Below are positions 33,455 to 42,311 of a stretch of DNA of 64,000 nt, piece after piece. Position 1 is the stretch's first letter, and each line of letters starts with the position of its first letter. The translations under genes were made by a program, and so were the position numbers. This DNA comes from Aldehydirespirator sp965203635 (GTDB lineage Bacteria > Actinomycetota > Acidimicrobiia > Acidimicrobiales > Aldehydirespiratoraceae). The notes below the pieces were generated by a model, which ran no database searches, was not told the DNA's origin, and saw nothing but the letters and a program-made list of their open reading frames with translations. Location of the stretch: assembly GCA_965203635.1 (NCBI GenBank), contig OZ241903.1, positions 806,001 through 870,000 on the forward strand, in the 5' to 3' direction.

Positions 33455-34306
33455 ATGGCCAGCCAGACCGAGTTGGTGAACCGCTTCCGGGAGCGGCTCG
33501 GCGAGTTGGTGGCCGACACCAGGCAGTCCCGATCGGACTTCGCCGCCGACGCCGGGATCGACCGGTCCACGCTCTCGCAGCTGCTGTCCAGCGGCAACCG
33601 TCGCCTCCCCCGGGTGGAGACCCTGGCCGCCATCGCCGAGGCATCGGCGGTGTCGGTGGACTGGCTGCTCGGACTGTCCCACGGCGGCCCGGCCCGCGCC
33701 GACATCGTCCATGAGGAATTCGCGTTGAACCTCGACGAGCTGAGCCCCCTCGACGAAGCCTGGATCGGATGGCACGAACAGTCGGCCGGCTCGAAGGTCC
33801 GCACCCTGCCCGCCTCGCTGCCCGAGCTGCTGAAGACGGAGGCCGTGATCCGCCATGAGGTCCAGCGCTACACCACGATCAGGCCCGAGCAGCGGATCGA
33901 GACGGCCACCGCCCCGCTCGAGCTCGCCCGGGCGCCGGGGAGCGATCTGGAATGCTGCAACTCCATCCAGGCCATCGAGGGCTTCGCCCGGGGATGGGAC
34001 GTCTGGGGATCGCTCGAGCACCGGCACCGGGTGGCACAGCTCGACCGGATGATCGAGCTGTGCGAGGAGCTGTACCCGACATTCCGGTGGTTCCTCTACG
34101 ACGGCCGGCAGCGGTACTCCGCCGCGGTCACCGTCTTCGGCCTGGACCGGGCCGTGCTGTACCTGGGACAGATGTATCTCGTGCTCAACAACCGCAACCA
34201 TGTCACCACGTTCGTCAAGCACTTCGACGACCTGATCCGCGCGTCGGTGGTGCAGCCGCCGGGCGTCCCCAACCTGCTGCGCAAGCTCCGATCCGAGATC
34301 ACCTGA
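33455..34306 (+). CDS. XRE-family transcriptional regulator with C-terminal sensor-like domain
   Basis: 283 residues. An N-terminal helix-turn-helix (about 9-68: LGELVADTRQSRSDFAADAG, then IDRSTLSQLLSSGN and RVETLAAIAEASAVSVDWLL) is followed by a roughly 200-residue domain with a conserved-looking LYPTFRWFLYDGRQRYSAAVTVF and LYLGQMYLVLNN. I do not recognise a named effector family. Probable DNA-binding regulator of itself and the divergent desaturase, given the palindromes upstream. The enoyl-CoA hydratase follows 26 nt later but has its own -10. Confidence 0.82.
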   Translation: MASQTELVNRFRERLGELVADTRQSRSDFAADAGIDRSTLSQLLSSGNRRLPRVETLAAIAEASAVSVDWLLGLSHGGPARADIVHEEFALNLDELSPLDEAWIGWHEQSAGSKVRTLPASLPELLKTEAVIRHEVQRYTTIRPEQRIETATAPLELARAPGSDLECCNSIQAIEGFARGWDVWGSLEHRHRVAQLDRMIELCEELYPTFRWFLYDGRQRYSAAVTVFGLDRAVLYLGQMYLVLNNRNHVTTFVKHFDDLIRASVVQPPGVPNLLRKLRSEIT

Positions 34307-34332
34307 GAGGCCCGCCGGTAGGATTCGCGGTC

Positions 34333-35181
34333 GTGACTGCCCTTGATCGCACCGTGTCGTTCGAGCCGGAGCGGTTCGAGACGATCCGGGTCGACATCTC
34401 CGATCACGTCTGCCGCGTCACCCTCGACCGGCCCGAAGTGCTGAACGCCTTCAACGATCAGATGCGCCGGGAGATCCGGTCCACTTGGCGGGCGCTGCGC
34501 ACGATCGACGAGGCGAGGGTCGTGGTGGTGACCGCCACCGGCGACAAGGCCTTCTGCGTCGGCGTCGACCGCTCCGATTCTCTGGTGGCCCTCGAGGGCA
34601 CGGGTGACAAGCTCTACGGCACCTCGAACAACTACATGTACGACGACCCCGGCGACGACATAGGCCCCAAGGCGTGCGACCTGTGGAAGCCGGTGATCGC
34701 CGCGGTCAACGGCATCTGCTGCGCCGGTGCCTTCTACCTGGTGGCCGAATCCGACATCATCATCGCCTCGGAGAACGCCACCTTCTTCGACCCCCACGTG
34801 ACCTACGGGATGGCCGCGGTGTACGAGCCGATGAAGCTGGTGCCGCGGATGCCGCTGGGCGAGGTCCTGCGGCTTGCTCTGGTCGGAAACCACGAACGCA
34901 TGACGGCACAGACCGCGCAACGGGTCGGGCTGGTGTCGGATGTGGTGCCCCTCGCCGAGCTGCCGGACGCCGCCGGCCGGCTGGCGAAGATCATCGCCTC
35001 TCAGCCGCCCGACGCCGTGCAAGGCACCCTCCGGGCCATCTGGGCTGCCAGCGACATGGGCCGCCTCGACGCGCTGGCGATGGCCCCGTCGATCCTCACC
35101 ACCGGAACCAGCGTCGACGCTCTGGCCGAGGGGCAAACCACCTTCTCGGAGGGCAAGCGAATCGAGCCCCGCCTGCGCTAG
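34333..35181 (+). CDS. enoyl-CoA hydratase/isomerase (crotonase family)
   Basis: 282 residues from GTG 34333. Upstream in-frame codons lie inside the regulator gene and are not family-like. VCRVTLDRPEVLNAFNDQMR (about 28-47), the oxyanion-hole GDKAFCVGVDRSD and WKPVIAAVNGICCAGAFYLV (about 117-136) are visible. The loop GTGDKLYGTSNNYMYDDPG is longer than usual. Reaction: addition of water to or isomerisation of enoyl-CoA, but crotonase members also do dehalogenation or hydrolysis. TAGGAT (34319-34324) ends 8 nt before the start. Its stop adjoins dispersed repeat A. Confidence 0.88.
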   Translation: MTALDRTVSFEPERFETIRVDISDHVCRVTLDRPEVLNAFNDQMRREIRSTWRALRTIDEARVVVVTATGDKAFCVGVDRSDSLVALEGTGDKLYGTSNNYMYDDPGDDIGPKACDLWKPVIAAVNGICCAGAFYLVAESDIIIASENATFFDPHVTYGMAAVYEPMKLVPRMPLGEVLRLALVGNHERMTAQTAQRVGLVSDVVPLAELPDAAGRLAKIIASQPPDAVQGTLRAIWAASDMGRLDALAMAPSILTTGTSVDALAEGQTTFSEGKRIEPRLR

Positions 35182-35286
35182 AGGCCGAGTTGAACGAGGC
35201 CCCAGGGCCCGAGCGGCCCGTGAGCGCAGCGAGGGTGAGCGGGCAACATGCCCGAGCGGCCCGTGAGCGTAACGAACAAGAGCGGG
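35180..35286 (+). repeat. dispersed repeat A, copy 2 (two tandem cores)
   Basis: Begins at the enoyl-CoA hydratase stop with AGAGGCCGAG, as in copy 1. It contains CCCGAGCGGCCCGTGAGCG twice (near 35209 and 35251), the second followed by the AACGAACAAGAGCGGG ending. The rest of the gap to 35368 has TAGGTT at about 35328 and a short leader with GGGAG before the VOC start. Confidence 0.78.
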
Positions 35287-35368
35287 AAGCGCGCCCGAGT
35301 TCTAGCGGTCCAGGCGCCACTGCTAGGTTGAACTCGCCCGCTGATGCCCCGCGGATGGGAGCACACCC

Positions 35369-35866
35369 ATGACCGAGCCCTACCCGAACACGCTCATTTT
35401 CGTCGACTTGCCCACCGACGAACCCGACCGGGCCGAGCAGTTCTACCACGAGGTTTTCGGCTGGAAGATCAACCCGCGCCCGGCCGGGTCGTTCTACCAG
35501 GTGGTGCCCGGGCAGAACTTCAAGCTCCCCGACGGCACTCAGGGCCCCACCGGCAACCTGCACCTGGGCATCACCAACGTCGCCAACCGCCGTCCCCACC
35601 CCACCGACGAGGGCCTCGAGCCCCGGCACCTCTGCCGCGACGGGCACTCCACACGCCTCTGGATCCTCGTGTCGCCCGACGACGACATGGACGCCATCTC
35701 CGACCGGGCCGTGGCCCACGGCGCAACCGACTTGTGGCGTCACCACTATTTTGGCGAGTTCAACGGCTACAACAACGCCATCATGGATCCCTGGGGCAAC
35801 ACCCTGGTGCTGTGGACCTACGGCGGCGACGAGCCCGATATCCCCGACGGATGGACCCAGGAGTAG
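35369..35866 (+). CDS. VOC family protein (type A, long)
   Basis: 165 residues. LIFVDLPTDEPDRAEQFYHE and VFGWKINPRPAGSFYQVVPG form the first VOC half, and AIMDPWGNTLVLWTY the last strand. Closely similar in design to 54898-55290 (LIFVDLPTPDPEATSQFYEK, FDWKYKRRPAGEFHEVLPG), with an additional insertion around residues 45-85. Metal-dependent enzyme or binding protein of unknown substrate. The stop is 4 nt before the next VOC gene, so the two are co-transcribed. Confidence 0.83.
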   Translation: MTEPYPNTLIFVDLPTDEPDRAEQFYHEVFGWKINPRPAGSFYQVVPGQNFKLPDGTQGPTGNLHLGITNVANRRPHPTDEGLEPRHLCRDGHSTRLWILVSPDDDMDAISDRAVAHGATDLWRHHYFGEFNGYNNAIMDPWGNTLVLWTYGGDEPDIPDGWTQE

Positions 35867-35870
35867 CCGG

Positions 35871-36350
35871 ATGACCGACACAGCCGACACATACACAGTC
35901 CATCCGCCCCACGCCCGCTGGACCCATGTGGCGCTGCGGGTCACCGACATCGACGCCAGCATCGACTGGTACACCACTCACACGCCGCTCAAACTGCTGG
36001 ACAAGCGGGAGGACGCCGACGGCTACGGCGCCTGGCTGGGACACGACGACTCCCCCGACAAGCCCTTCATCCTGGTGCTGGCCCAGTTCTTCCCCGAGTC
36101 CGACCCGTTCAAGGACGCGCCCATCGCCACGCTGGCACCCTTCGCCCACCTGGGCGTGGAGGTGACCAGCCGGGAGGAACTCGACGCCGCCGCCGAGCAA
36201 GCCAGGGCCGAGGGCTGTCTGGCCATGCCTCCCACCGACATGCCCCCACCCATCGGCTACATCTGCATGATCAGCGATCCCGACGGCAACATGATCGAGC
36301 TCAGCTACGACCAGGGCGTCTACGCGCACGCCCAGAAGGTGATGCGCTGA
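35871..36350 (+). CDS. VOC family protein (type B)
   Basis: 159 residues. ARWTHVALRVTDIDASIDWY at the N-terminus with the His metal ligand, FAHLGVEVTSREELDAAAEQ in the middle, and GYICMISDPDGNMIELSYDQ at the end with the Glu ligand. Paired with the type-A gene just upstream. A close relative at 54391 also sits next to a type-A relative. Its stop TGA is overlapped by the CTG start proposed for the next gene. Confidence 0.85.
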   Translation: MTDTADTYTVHPPHARWTHVALRVTDIDASIDWYTTHTPLKLLDKREDADGYGAWLGHDDSPDKPFILVLAQFFPESDPFKDAPIATLAPFAHLGVEVTSREELDAAAEQARAEGCLAMPPTDMPPPIGYICMISDPDGNMIELSYDQGVYAHAQKVMR

Positions 36351-36757
36351 GCGCCTCCGACCCGGGGAGCGACGCGGCCGAGGCGACACGATCCGTCGCG
36401 GCGTCCTACCTGGCCTCGTTCGCCACGGGGGACCCTGCGGCGGTGGCCGCGCATGTCGGCGACGACTTCGTCAACCAGCACACCAGCGCACTGGGATCGC
36501 CCAGCCATGGCAAGACGACGTACCTGGAGCGTCTGGCCGACTTCCTGGCCACGTTCTCAGGTCTGACCTACGAGGCCGCCGACATCGTGGTCGAGGGCCA
36601 CCGGGTGGCTGCCGCCTACGTGATGCGGGCCGAAGTGGACGGTAACCCGATCGAGATCCAAGGCGTGATGCGGCTGAGGATCCGGGACGGGTTGATCGAA
36701 CGCCGGGTCGACTACTTCGACAGCCTGACCTTTCTGCGCCAGACCGGCCAGGCCTAG
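36347..36757 (+). CDS. SnoaL/NTF2-like protein, apparent CTG start
   Basis: 136 residues from CTG 36347. The usual first helix of the fold (TRSVAASYLASFATGDPAAV, about 14-33) lies before the first available GTG (36443) or ATG, so the standard starts would amputate the domain. CTG at 36347 overlaps the VOC stop as CTGA, like the ATGA and GTGA couplings elsewhere here. The rest (LERLADFLATFSGLTYEAAD, MRLRIRDGLIERRVDYFDSL) is a typical SnoaL_2 polyketide-cyclase-like fold. Function unknown. Confidence 0.68.
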   Translation: MSASDPGSDAAEATRSVAASYLASFATGDPAAVAAHVGDDFVNQHTSALGSPSHGKTTYLERLADFLATFSGLTYEAADIVVEGHRVAAAYVMRAEVDGNPIEIQGVMRLRIRDGLIERRVDYFDSLTFLRQTGQA

Positions 36758-36800
36758 CCGGCCAACCCGTTCAAGCCATCCACTCGTAGGCTGCACACCA

Positions 36801-38315
36801 GTGCTCCCCCGGCTGAGGTCGATCATCCTGGTTGCCGCGTTGCTTGCAACCGCCTGCAGCGGCACGGCGAGCAACGAGTCTGCAGACGCCGGCCCGGCGA
36901 CCTCGCTCACGGCCGCCACAACCGCCCCGACCACAACCACAGCCGGGCCGGCCACGTCCACCACCACAACCGCTCCGGCCACAACCACATCCACCACCAC
37001 GACGGTGCCGCCAACCGAGGCCGAGGGGCTGGGCGACAGCTTCTACCCGTTCCTGGGCAACGGCGGATACGACGCCCTCCACTACGAGATCGAGCTCGAC
37101 GTCGATCCGGCGGTCAACACCATCTCGGCGCTGACGTCGATCACCGCCCAGGCCACCAAGGACCTCGAGACATTCAACCTGGACCTGTCCGGGCTTGAAG
37201 TCCATTCGGTGACCGTCGACGGTGCCCACGCCGAGTTCTGGAGATCGGGCCACGAACTGACCGTCCAGCCTGCGAGCCCGCTCGCGGCGGGCTCGCAGTT
37301 CGAGACGGAGATCCTCTATTCGGGCTCGCCCGAGACGCTCGACGATCCCGGAGTGCCGTTCTCCAAGATGGGCTGGCTCCAACAGGACGGGGTGATCTAC
37401 ACGTTGGGCGAGCCGTCGGGATCGATGACCTGGTTCCCGTCCAACAACCACCCCACCGACAAGGCAACCTACGAGATCGAGATCACCGTGCCGGAAGGTG
37501 TCACTGCCGCCTCCAACGGGCTGCTCGTCGACGAGACCACCACCGACGGGCAGACCGCCTATACGTGGCGCATGAACGACCCGATGGCGGCTTACCTGGC
37601 GGCGGTCTACATCGGGGACTTCGAGCGCATCGACCACGGACCGCTCTACGACGGCGGCCCGATCATCCGCGACTACTTGCCCCGCGACGCCCCGGCCGAG
37701 GTGGTGCAGGCGCTGTCGGTCACGCCGGAGGTGATCGCCTTCCTGGAGGAGCGTCTCGGCCCCTACCCGTTCGACGCCTACGGCACCATCGTGATGCCGT
37801 TCCCGCTCGGCTTCGCGCTCGAGAACCAGACGCTCTCCATCCACGGACCGGCCACCATCGGTCCCGATATCATCGCCCACGAGGCCGCCCACCAGTGGCT
37901 GGGCAACTCGGTCTCGCCCGACGACTGGAGCGAGATCTGGATGAACGAGGGCTTCGCCACCTACCTGCATCTCATGTTCGAAGCGGAGCACTTCGGAGCG
38001 GACTTCAACGACACCATGACCGAGGTGTATGCATGGCTGTCCGACAGCGGAATCGGACCGCCGAGGGGCATCGAGATCCAGGACCTCTTCGGCGCATCGG
38101 TCTACTACCGGGGCGCGGCAACGCTGCACGCCCTGCGCCTCCACATCGGGGACGACACCTTCTACGAGATTCTGAGGACCCACTACGACCGCTCGGCCGG
38201 CGGCACCACCAACACCGATGAGTTCCTCGGGATAGTCGAGGAGTTCACCGGCTCCGACGCCGTCGCCCTGGTCGAGTCCTGGCTGTACGACGAAACAGTC
38301 CCGGCCTTTCCGTGA
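36801..38315 (+). CDS. M1 family zinc aminopeptidase, lipoprotein
   Basis: 504 residues. Signal peptide with lipobox LLATAC (Cys19), then a low-complexity Thr/Ala/Pro linker (about 34-72), an M1 N-terminal beta domain, and the gluzincin catalytic domain with HEAAHQWLGN (near 359-368) and downstream NEGFATY (near 381-387). The exopeptidase motif is ALENQT rather than GAMEN. It trims peptides from the N-terminus, presumably anchored outside the membrane. GTG start with TAGGCT (36787-36792) 8 nt upstream. Shorter than classical PepN because the C-terminal helical domain is missing. Confidence 0.92.
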   Translation: MLPRLRSIILVAALLATACSGTASNESADAGPATSLTAATTAPTTTTAGPATSTTTTAPATTTSTTTTVPPTEAEGLGDSFYPFLGNGGYDALHYEIELDVDPAVNTISALTSITAQATKDLETFNLDLSGLEVHSVTVDGAHAEFWRSGHELTVQPASPLAAGSQFETEILYSGSPETLDDPGVPFSKMGWLQQDGVIYTLGEPSGSMTWFPSNNHPTDKATYEIEITVPEGVTAASNGLLVDETTTDGQTAYTWRMNDPMAAYLAAVYIGDFERIDHGPLYDGGPIIRDYLPRDAPAEVVQALSVTPEVIAFLEERLGPYPFDAYGTIVMPFPLGFALENQTLSIHGPATIGPDIIAHEAAHQWLGNSVSPDDWSEIWMNEGFATYLHLMFEAEHFGADFNDTMTEVYAWLSDSGIGPPRGIEIQDLFGASVYYRGAATLHALRLHIGDDTFYEILRTHYDRSAGGTTNTDEFLGIVEEFTGSDAVALVESWLYDETVPAFP

Positions 38316-39118
38316 CGGGCACGGAGCGCTACACCCACGGCTATCACGAGGTCATCCTCGAGTTCTACCGGCGACGAACGGCCGAGGTGTGCGCTGCCTT
38401 CCTGCTGCCGCGACTGGAGCCCGGCGCCGCGGTGCTGGACATGGGGTGCGGCCCCGGCACCATCACCGTCGGGCTGGCCCGCCGGGTGAGGACGGTCGTC
38501 GGCGTGGACACCTCAGCCGAAGTGGTCGAGTCGGCCCGCCGCCGGGCCCGGGAGGAGGGCGTCGACAACGCCAGCTTCGAGTTGGGCTCCGCCTACGACC
38601 TCCCGTTCGATGACGACAGCTACGACGTGGTCTACGCCCACCAGCTGATGCAGCACCTGTCCGACCCGGTCCGGGCGCTGCGGGAGGCCCGGCGGGTGCT
38701 GCGCCCCGGCGGTCTGGTGGCAGTGCGCGACTCCGACTACCAGACGATGGTCCACGCGCCGGTCGAATCAGCCCTGAAGCACTGGCTGCGCCTGTACCAC
38801 GAGGTGGCCGGGGCCAACGGCGGCGAGCCCGACGCCGGGCGCTTCCTGCCCGGGTGGGTGCGGGCCGCCGGCTTCGTGGACCCGGTGGTCACAACCAGCA
38901 CCACCACCTACGCCGACGCGGCCGGACGCGAGCTCTGGGGAGGCATGTGGGCCGTCCGGGTGACCGACAGCGACTTCGCCGACCACGCCGTGGAGGGCGG
39001 ATTCGCCATGCGAAGCGACCTAGTGGCGATCTCGGCCGCCTTCCGCCGCTGGGCCGACAACCCAAGCGGCTTCTGGGCCTGGCTCAACGGCGAGGTGGTC
39101 GCGGTCAAGCCGGGTTAG
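38312..39118 (+). CDS. class I SAM-dependent methyltransferase
   Basis: 268 residues. Motif I AAVLDMGCGPGTITVGLARR (about 38-57), motif II YDLPFDDDSYDVVYAHQLMQHL, and post-motif DPVRALREARRVLRPGGLVAVRDSD (two parts). UbiE/Methyltransf_11-like, with substrate unknown. The start is GTG 38312, overlapping the peptidase stop. Its stop codon (39116-39118) overlaps the stop of the convergent LLM gene (39115-39117), so the two genes end on each other with no spacer. Confidence 0.9.
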   Translation: MTGTERYTHGYHEVILEFYRRRTAEVCAAFLLPRLEPGAAVLDMGCGPGTITVGLARRVRTVVGVDTSAEVVESARRRAREEGVDNASFELGSAYDLPFDDDSYDVVYAHQLMQHLSDPVRALREARRVLRPGGLVAVRDSDYQTMVHAPVESALKHWLRLYHEVAGANGGEPDAGRFLPGWVRAAGFVDPVVTTSTTTYADAAGRELWGGMWAVRVTDSDFADHAVEGGFAMRSDLVAISAAFRRWADNPSGFWAWLNGEVVAVKPG

Positions 39119-40140
39119 CGGCAGTCGTCGATCACGGACGCGAAGCCGTCGATGGTCTCGGCATAGCCCTCGACCGCCGTCGGGCGCAGGACCGCAGCCA
39201 GATTCATGCTGGCGCTGGTGAACCCCAGGGCTGTCACCTCCCTGACCTGCTCGGGGATCTCCGAGGGCGCCCCGGCTATGGCGTAGCGACGGATCCAGTC
39301 CTCGGTGACCAGGTCGCAGAGCTCCGGCGGGTCGTAGCGGTCCAGGTCGAAGTACCAGCCGGTCGCCCGGCCCAGAGCCTCGTCGATGGCCGCGAGCCGG
39401 TCGGGATCGATCTCCGCAGGGCGGATTATGGCCAGATAGTGGGCCACGTAGCGCACCACCGACCGGCGGGCCAGATCCCCGTCGGAGGACACGCACAGCG
39501 TCAGGCGGGGCGCGATGTCGATCTCGGCGACGTCCCGGTCGGCGCGGGCCGCGCCCTCGGCCAGCCAGCGGTAGTACTGGCGGGCGATCTCGGGGGTGAA
39601 GTGGCGGGCCCCGACCAGGGCGATGTCGGCCAGCTCACCCGCCAGGCGCATCACGTGTGGGCTGCGGGTTCCCACCGAGATCGGCACCGGCGCTTCGGGC
39701 GGGCGCACCAGCCGGCCGCCGTCGATGGGGAACATCTCGCCGTCGAGTCGCACAGTCTTGCCGGCCAGAAGGCCGCGGATGCCGGTGATGGCCTCTCTGA
39801 GCGCCCGCACCGGCCGGGGGTAGTCGATTCGCAGATCCTCCAGACCGGCGCCGACGCCGATGCCGAGGAACATCCGCCCGCCGGAGAGCTCCTGGAGAGA
39901 GGCCACCGCGCCGGCCAGCATCGCGGGATGGCGGGAGTAGGGGTTGGTGACCATCGAACCGATGTGGATCCTGCTGGTGGCCTGCGCGACTAGCGCCTGC
40001 AGCACGAAGCAGTCGGGCCAGAACACCACGTCGGACACGCCGAACCGGTCGAACCCGGCCTGCTCGCAGCGGACGGCCAACTCGACGAAGTCGCCCGGGC
40101 CCATGCCCGGGCTGATCTCAGCTTCCAGTGTGACCGTCAT
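39115..40140 (-). CDS. LLM class flavin/F420-dependent oxidoreductase
   Basis: 341 residues from ATG 40140. RCEQAGFDRFGVSDVVFWPD, SRIHIGSMVTNPYSRHPAML and GGRMFLGIGVGAGLEDLRID match the F420-dependent methylene-tetrahydromethanopterin reductase-like branch of the LLM superfamily. The substrate is unknown. The frame stays open to 40293, and residues before the ATG do not look family-like. Divergent from the SDR gene; no adjacent -10 hexamer is obvious for this start. Confidence 0.86.
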   Translation of the reverse strand: MTVTLEAEISPGMGPGDFVELAVRCEQAGFDRFGVSDVVFWPDCFVLQALVAQATSRIHIGSMVTNPYSRHPAMLAGAVASLQELSGGRMFLGIGVGAGLEDLRIDYPRPVRALREAITGIRGLLAGKTVRLDGEMFPIDGGRLVRPPEAPVPISVGTRSPHVMRLAGELADIALVGARHFTPEIARQYYRWLAEGAARADRDVAEIDIAPRLTLCVSSDGDLARRSVVRYVAHYLAIIRPAEIDPDRLAAIDEALGRATGWYFDLDRYDPPELCDLVTEDWIRRYAIAGAPSEIPEQVREVTALGFTSASMNLAAVLRPTAVEGYAETIDGFASVIDDCR

Positions 40141-40252
40141 TGAGCCATCCGGCTTCGGTTCGCCCGCTTCACGATCACCGACGATAATCAGCGACCCCAG
40201 CGGCGACCCATCGGGAGCGACAGTGAGTTCGACAGGTGCAAGTGTCCGGGTA

Positions 40253-40933
40253 GTGATGTTGTCGGGAGCCAACCGGGGCATCGGGGCTGCCATCGCCGAG
40301 CGGCTGGCCGCCGACGGCTACCGGCTCAGCCTCGGGGCGCGCCGGGTGGACGCCTTGGCTGAGAGTGCTCCCGACATCGGGTCCGACCGGATGCTGCTCA
40401 ACTACCACGAGGCCACCGAGGAGGACTCGGCCCGTCGCTGGGTCGATGCGACCATCGACCGCTTCGGCCGAGTCGACGTGCTGGTCAACTGCGCCGGAAT
40501 CGTCGACCGTACCGGGTTGGAGAGCATGGACGAGGACGTGCTCGACGACATGTGGGCGGTGAACGTGAAGGGGCCGCTCCGGCTCACCCGGCTGGCTCTG
40601 CCCCATCTGCGGCAGTCGGGATCGGGCCGGGTGATCAACATGGCCTCACTGTCGGCCAAGCGGGTCAAGGGTGACGCCATCGTGGGCTACTCCATGACCA
40701 AGTACGCGCTGCTGGCCCTGTCCCACGCCATCCGCCAGATCGGCTGGGACGACGGCATCCGGGTGACGGCCGTCTGCCCCGGTCCGGTGGCCACCGACAT
40801 GATGGATCCCGACGACGAGACCATCACCCAGCCGGAGGACGTGGCCGACCTGGTGGCCACCATGATCGCCCTGCCCAACACCGCCTCGGTGTCGGAGCTG
40901 CTGATCGGCTGCCGGATGGAGGCCTGGGCCTAG
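40253..40933 (+). CDS. short-chain dehydrogenase/reductase (SDR)
   Basis: 226 residues. The cofactor motif GANRGIGAAIAERLA comes directly after a short first strand (VVMLS). VLVNCAGIV, the catalytic Ser in INMASLSAKR, and YxxxK as YSMTK (near 146-150) with PGPVATDMMDP are present. NAD(P)-dependent ketone/alcohol interconversion. The start is GTG 40253 or ATG 40256. Convergent with the DEAD-box helicase. Confidence 0.9.
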   Translation: MMLSGANRGIGAAIAERLAADGYRLSLGARRVDALAESAPDIGSDRMLLNYHEATEEDSARRWVDATIDRFGRVDVLVNCAGIVDRTGLESMDEDVLDDMWAVNVKGPLRLTRLALPHLRQSGSGRVINMASLSAKRVKGDAIVGYSMTKYALLALSHAIRQIGWDDGIRVTAVCPGPVATDMMDPDDETITQPEDVADLVATMIALPNTASVSELLIGCRMEAWA

Positions 40934-40952
40934 GCGGCCGCCTCAGCCGGGG

Positions 40953-42311
40953 TCAGGCAGCTCTTGCCCTCGACCCCTTGCCGGGACTGTTCGGCTGCGG
41001 TCGCCTGTTGTTGCGTCGCCGACGGCGTGAATGGTTGTTGGTGCCCGCACGCCCGTTCTTGCGATGTCGCGGCTTGGGGCCTGAGCGTCGTGGCTCAGCA
41101 TCGCCGCGTCGCGGCTGCGGATCCGCGGCAGGCTGACGGCTCGGGTCGGACACCACCGCGGGCTTCACGGCGCGGGTCTCGTGGCTATCCAGCATCCGAA
41201 TGGCGGTCAGGTCAACGTCGGTGATCGCCTTCGGCATACCCAGCTCATGTTGCATTTGACGTAGTTCCTTGGCCTGGTGAGGCTGCACCAGCGACACCAC
41301 GACACCGCCGCGGCCGGCTCGCGCCGTGCGACCCGAGCGGTGGAGATAGGTCTTGTGGTCGGCAGGAGCGTCGTAGTGGATGACCGCGCTGACATCCTCA
41401 ACGTGGATGCCCCGAGCGGCCACGTCGGTCGCGATCAGGGCCTCCACCCAGCCGGCCGCGAAGGCCTGCAGCGCCCGGGTGCGCTGGTTCTGGCTGCGGC
41501 CCCCGTGGATGGCAGCGGCGCGGACGCCGATGCGATCGAATCGGCGGGCCAGCCGGTCGCAGCCGTGACGGGTCCGGCAGAACACGATGGCGGAGCCGGC
41601 GGCGGTGACCGTGTCGGCGGCGACCTCGGTGCGATCGGTGGTGGACACGTTCCAGAACAGATGGTCGGCCGAGACGACGTCGGTGGTCTCCTTACCGACC
41701 TCGCAGCGAACAGGACGGTGTTGGTAGTTGCGGGTGAGCGACGCCACGTCGGAGTCGAGGGTGGCCGAGAACAGCATCGTCTGCGGCTCGGGCGCGATCT
41801 GGTCGAGCAGGCGACGCACCGCGGGGATGAATCCCATGTCGGCCATGCGGTCGGCCTCATCAATGACGACCCTGTCCACCGCGGACAGATCGACTGAGCC
41901 CTGATCGATCAGGTCCTCGAGCCGGCCCGGGCACGCCACCAGGATGTCGACGCCTCTGCGCAGCGCCCGGCGTTGGGCGTCGTAACCCACGCCGCCGTAT
42001 ACGACCGCGACGCGGACATCTCCGGCGAAGGACTGCAACTCGGTGCTGATCTGGTCGGCGAGCTCGCGTGTGGGGGCAAGCACCAGCGCCCTCGGCTCAT
42101 GCGGCCGGGCCCGGCCGACACTGGCCACGAGCGGGATGCCGAAGGCCAGGGTCTTCCCTGATCCGGTGGGAGCTCGGCCGCAGATGTCTCGCCCGTCGAG
42201 GGCGTCGGCCAACACGGCCGCCTGGATCTCGAACGGCTGGGCAATGCCGCGCGCTGCCAGGGCGCGGCATATGGATTCGGGTACGCCCAACTGGGCGAAA
42301 GTGGGGGACAT
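40953..42311 (-). CDS. DEAD-box ATP-dependent RNA helicase
   Basis: 452 residues. Q motif (FAQLGVPESICRALAARGIA ... PFEIQ), motif I APTGSGKT, Ia APTRELADQ, CPGR, motif II DEAD in VVIDEADRMAD, motif III SAT, IFCRT, and motif VI HRSGRTARAGRGG. A basic, Arg/Pro/Asn-rich C-terminal tail (about 390-452) probably binds RNA. Remodels structured RNA in ribosome assembly or RNA decay, and is often cold- or stress-induced. ATG 42311 has AAGGAGA 5-6 nt upstream, preceded by a leader of about 200 nt. Confidence 0.94.
   Translation of the reverse strand: MSPTFAQLGVPESICRALAARGIAQPFEIQAAVLADALDGRDICGRAPTGSGKTLAFGIPLVASVGRARPHEPRALVLAPTRELADQISTELQSFAGDVRVAVVYGGVGYDAQRRALRRGVDILVACPGRLEDLIDQGSVDLSAVDRVVIDEADRMADMGFIPAVRRLLDQIAPEPQTMLFSATLDSDVASLTRNYQHRPVRCEVGKETTDVVSADHLFWNVSTTDRTEVAADTVTAAGSAIVFCRTRHGCDRLARRFDRIGVRAAAIHGGRSQNQRTRALQAFAAGWVEALIATDVAARGIHVEDVSAVIHYDAPADHKTYLHRSGRTARAGRGGVVVSLVQPHQAKELRQMQHELGMPKAITDVDLTAIRMLDSHETRAVKPAVVSDPSRQPAADPQPRRGDAEPRRSGPKPRHRKNGRAGTNNHSRRRRRNNRRPQPNSPGKGSRARAA

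Noticed and set aside
35180..35286. Tandem repeat cores considered as a CRISPR or tRNA-like array
   Set aside because: Only two cores, no regular spacers and no cas genes; the same element occurs singly elsewhere.
36832..37134. Proline/arginine-rich frame inside the M1 peptidase gene
   Set aside because: It is a frame-shifted reading of the Thr/Ala linker and beta domain of the peptidase.
40932..40943. 12-bp palindrome AGGCGGCCGCCT between the SDR and helicase
   Set aside because: No loop, so it cannot form a hairpin terminator; it is expected by chance in GC-rich DNA.
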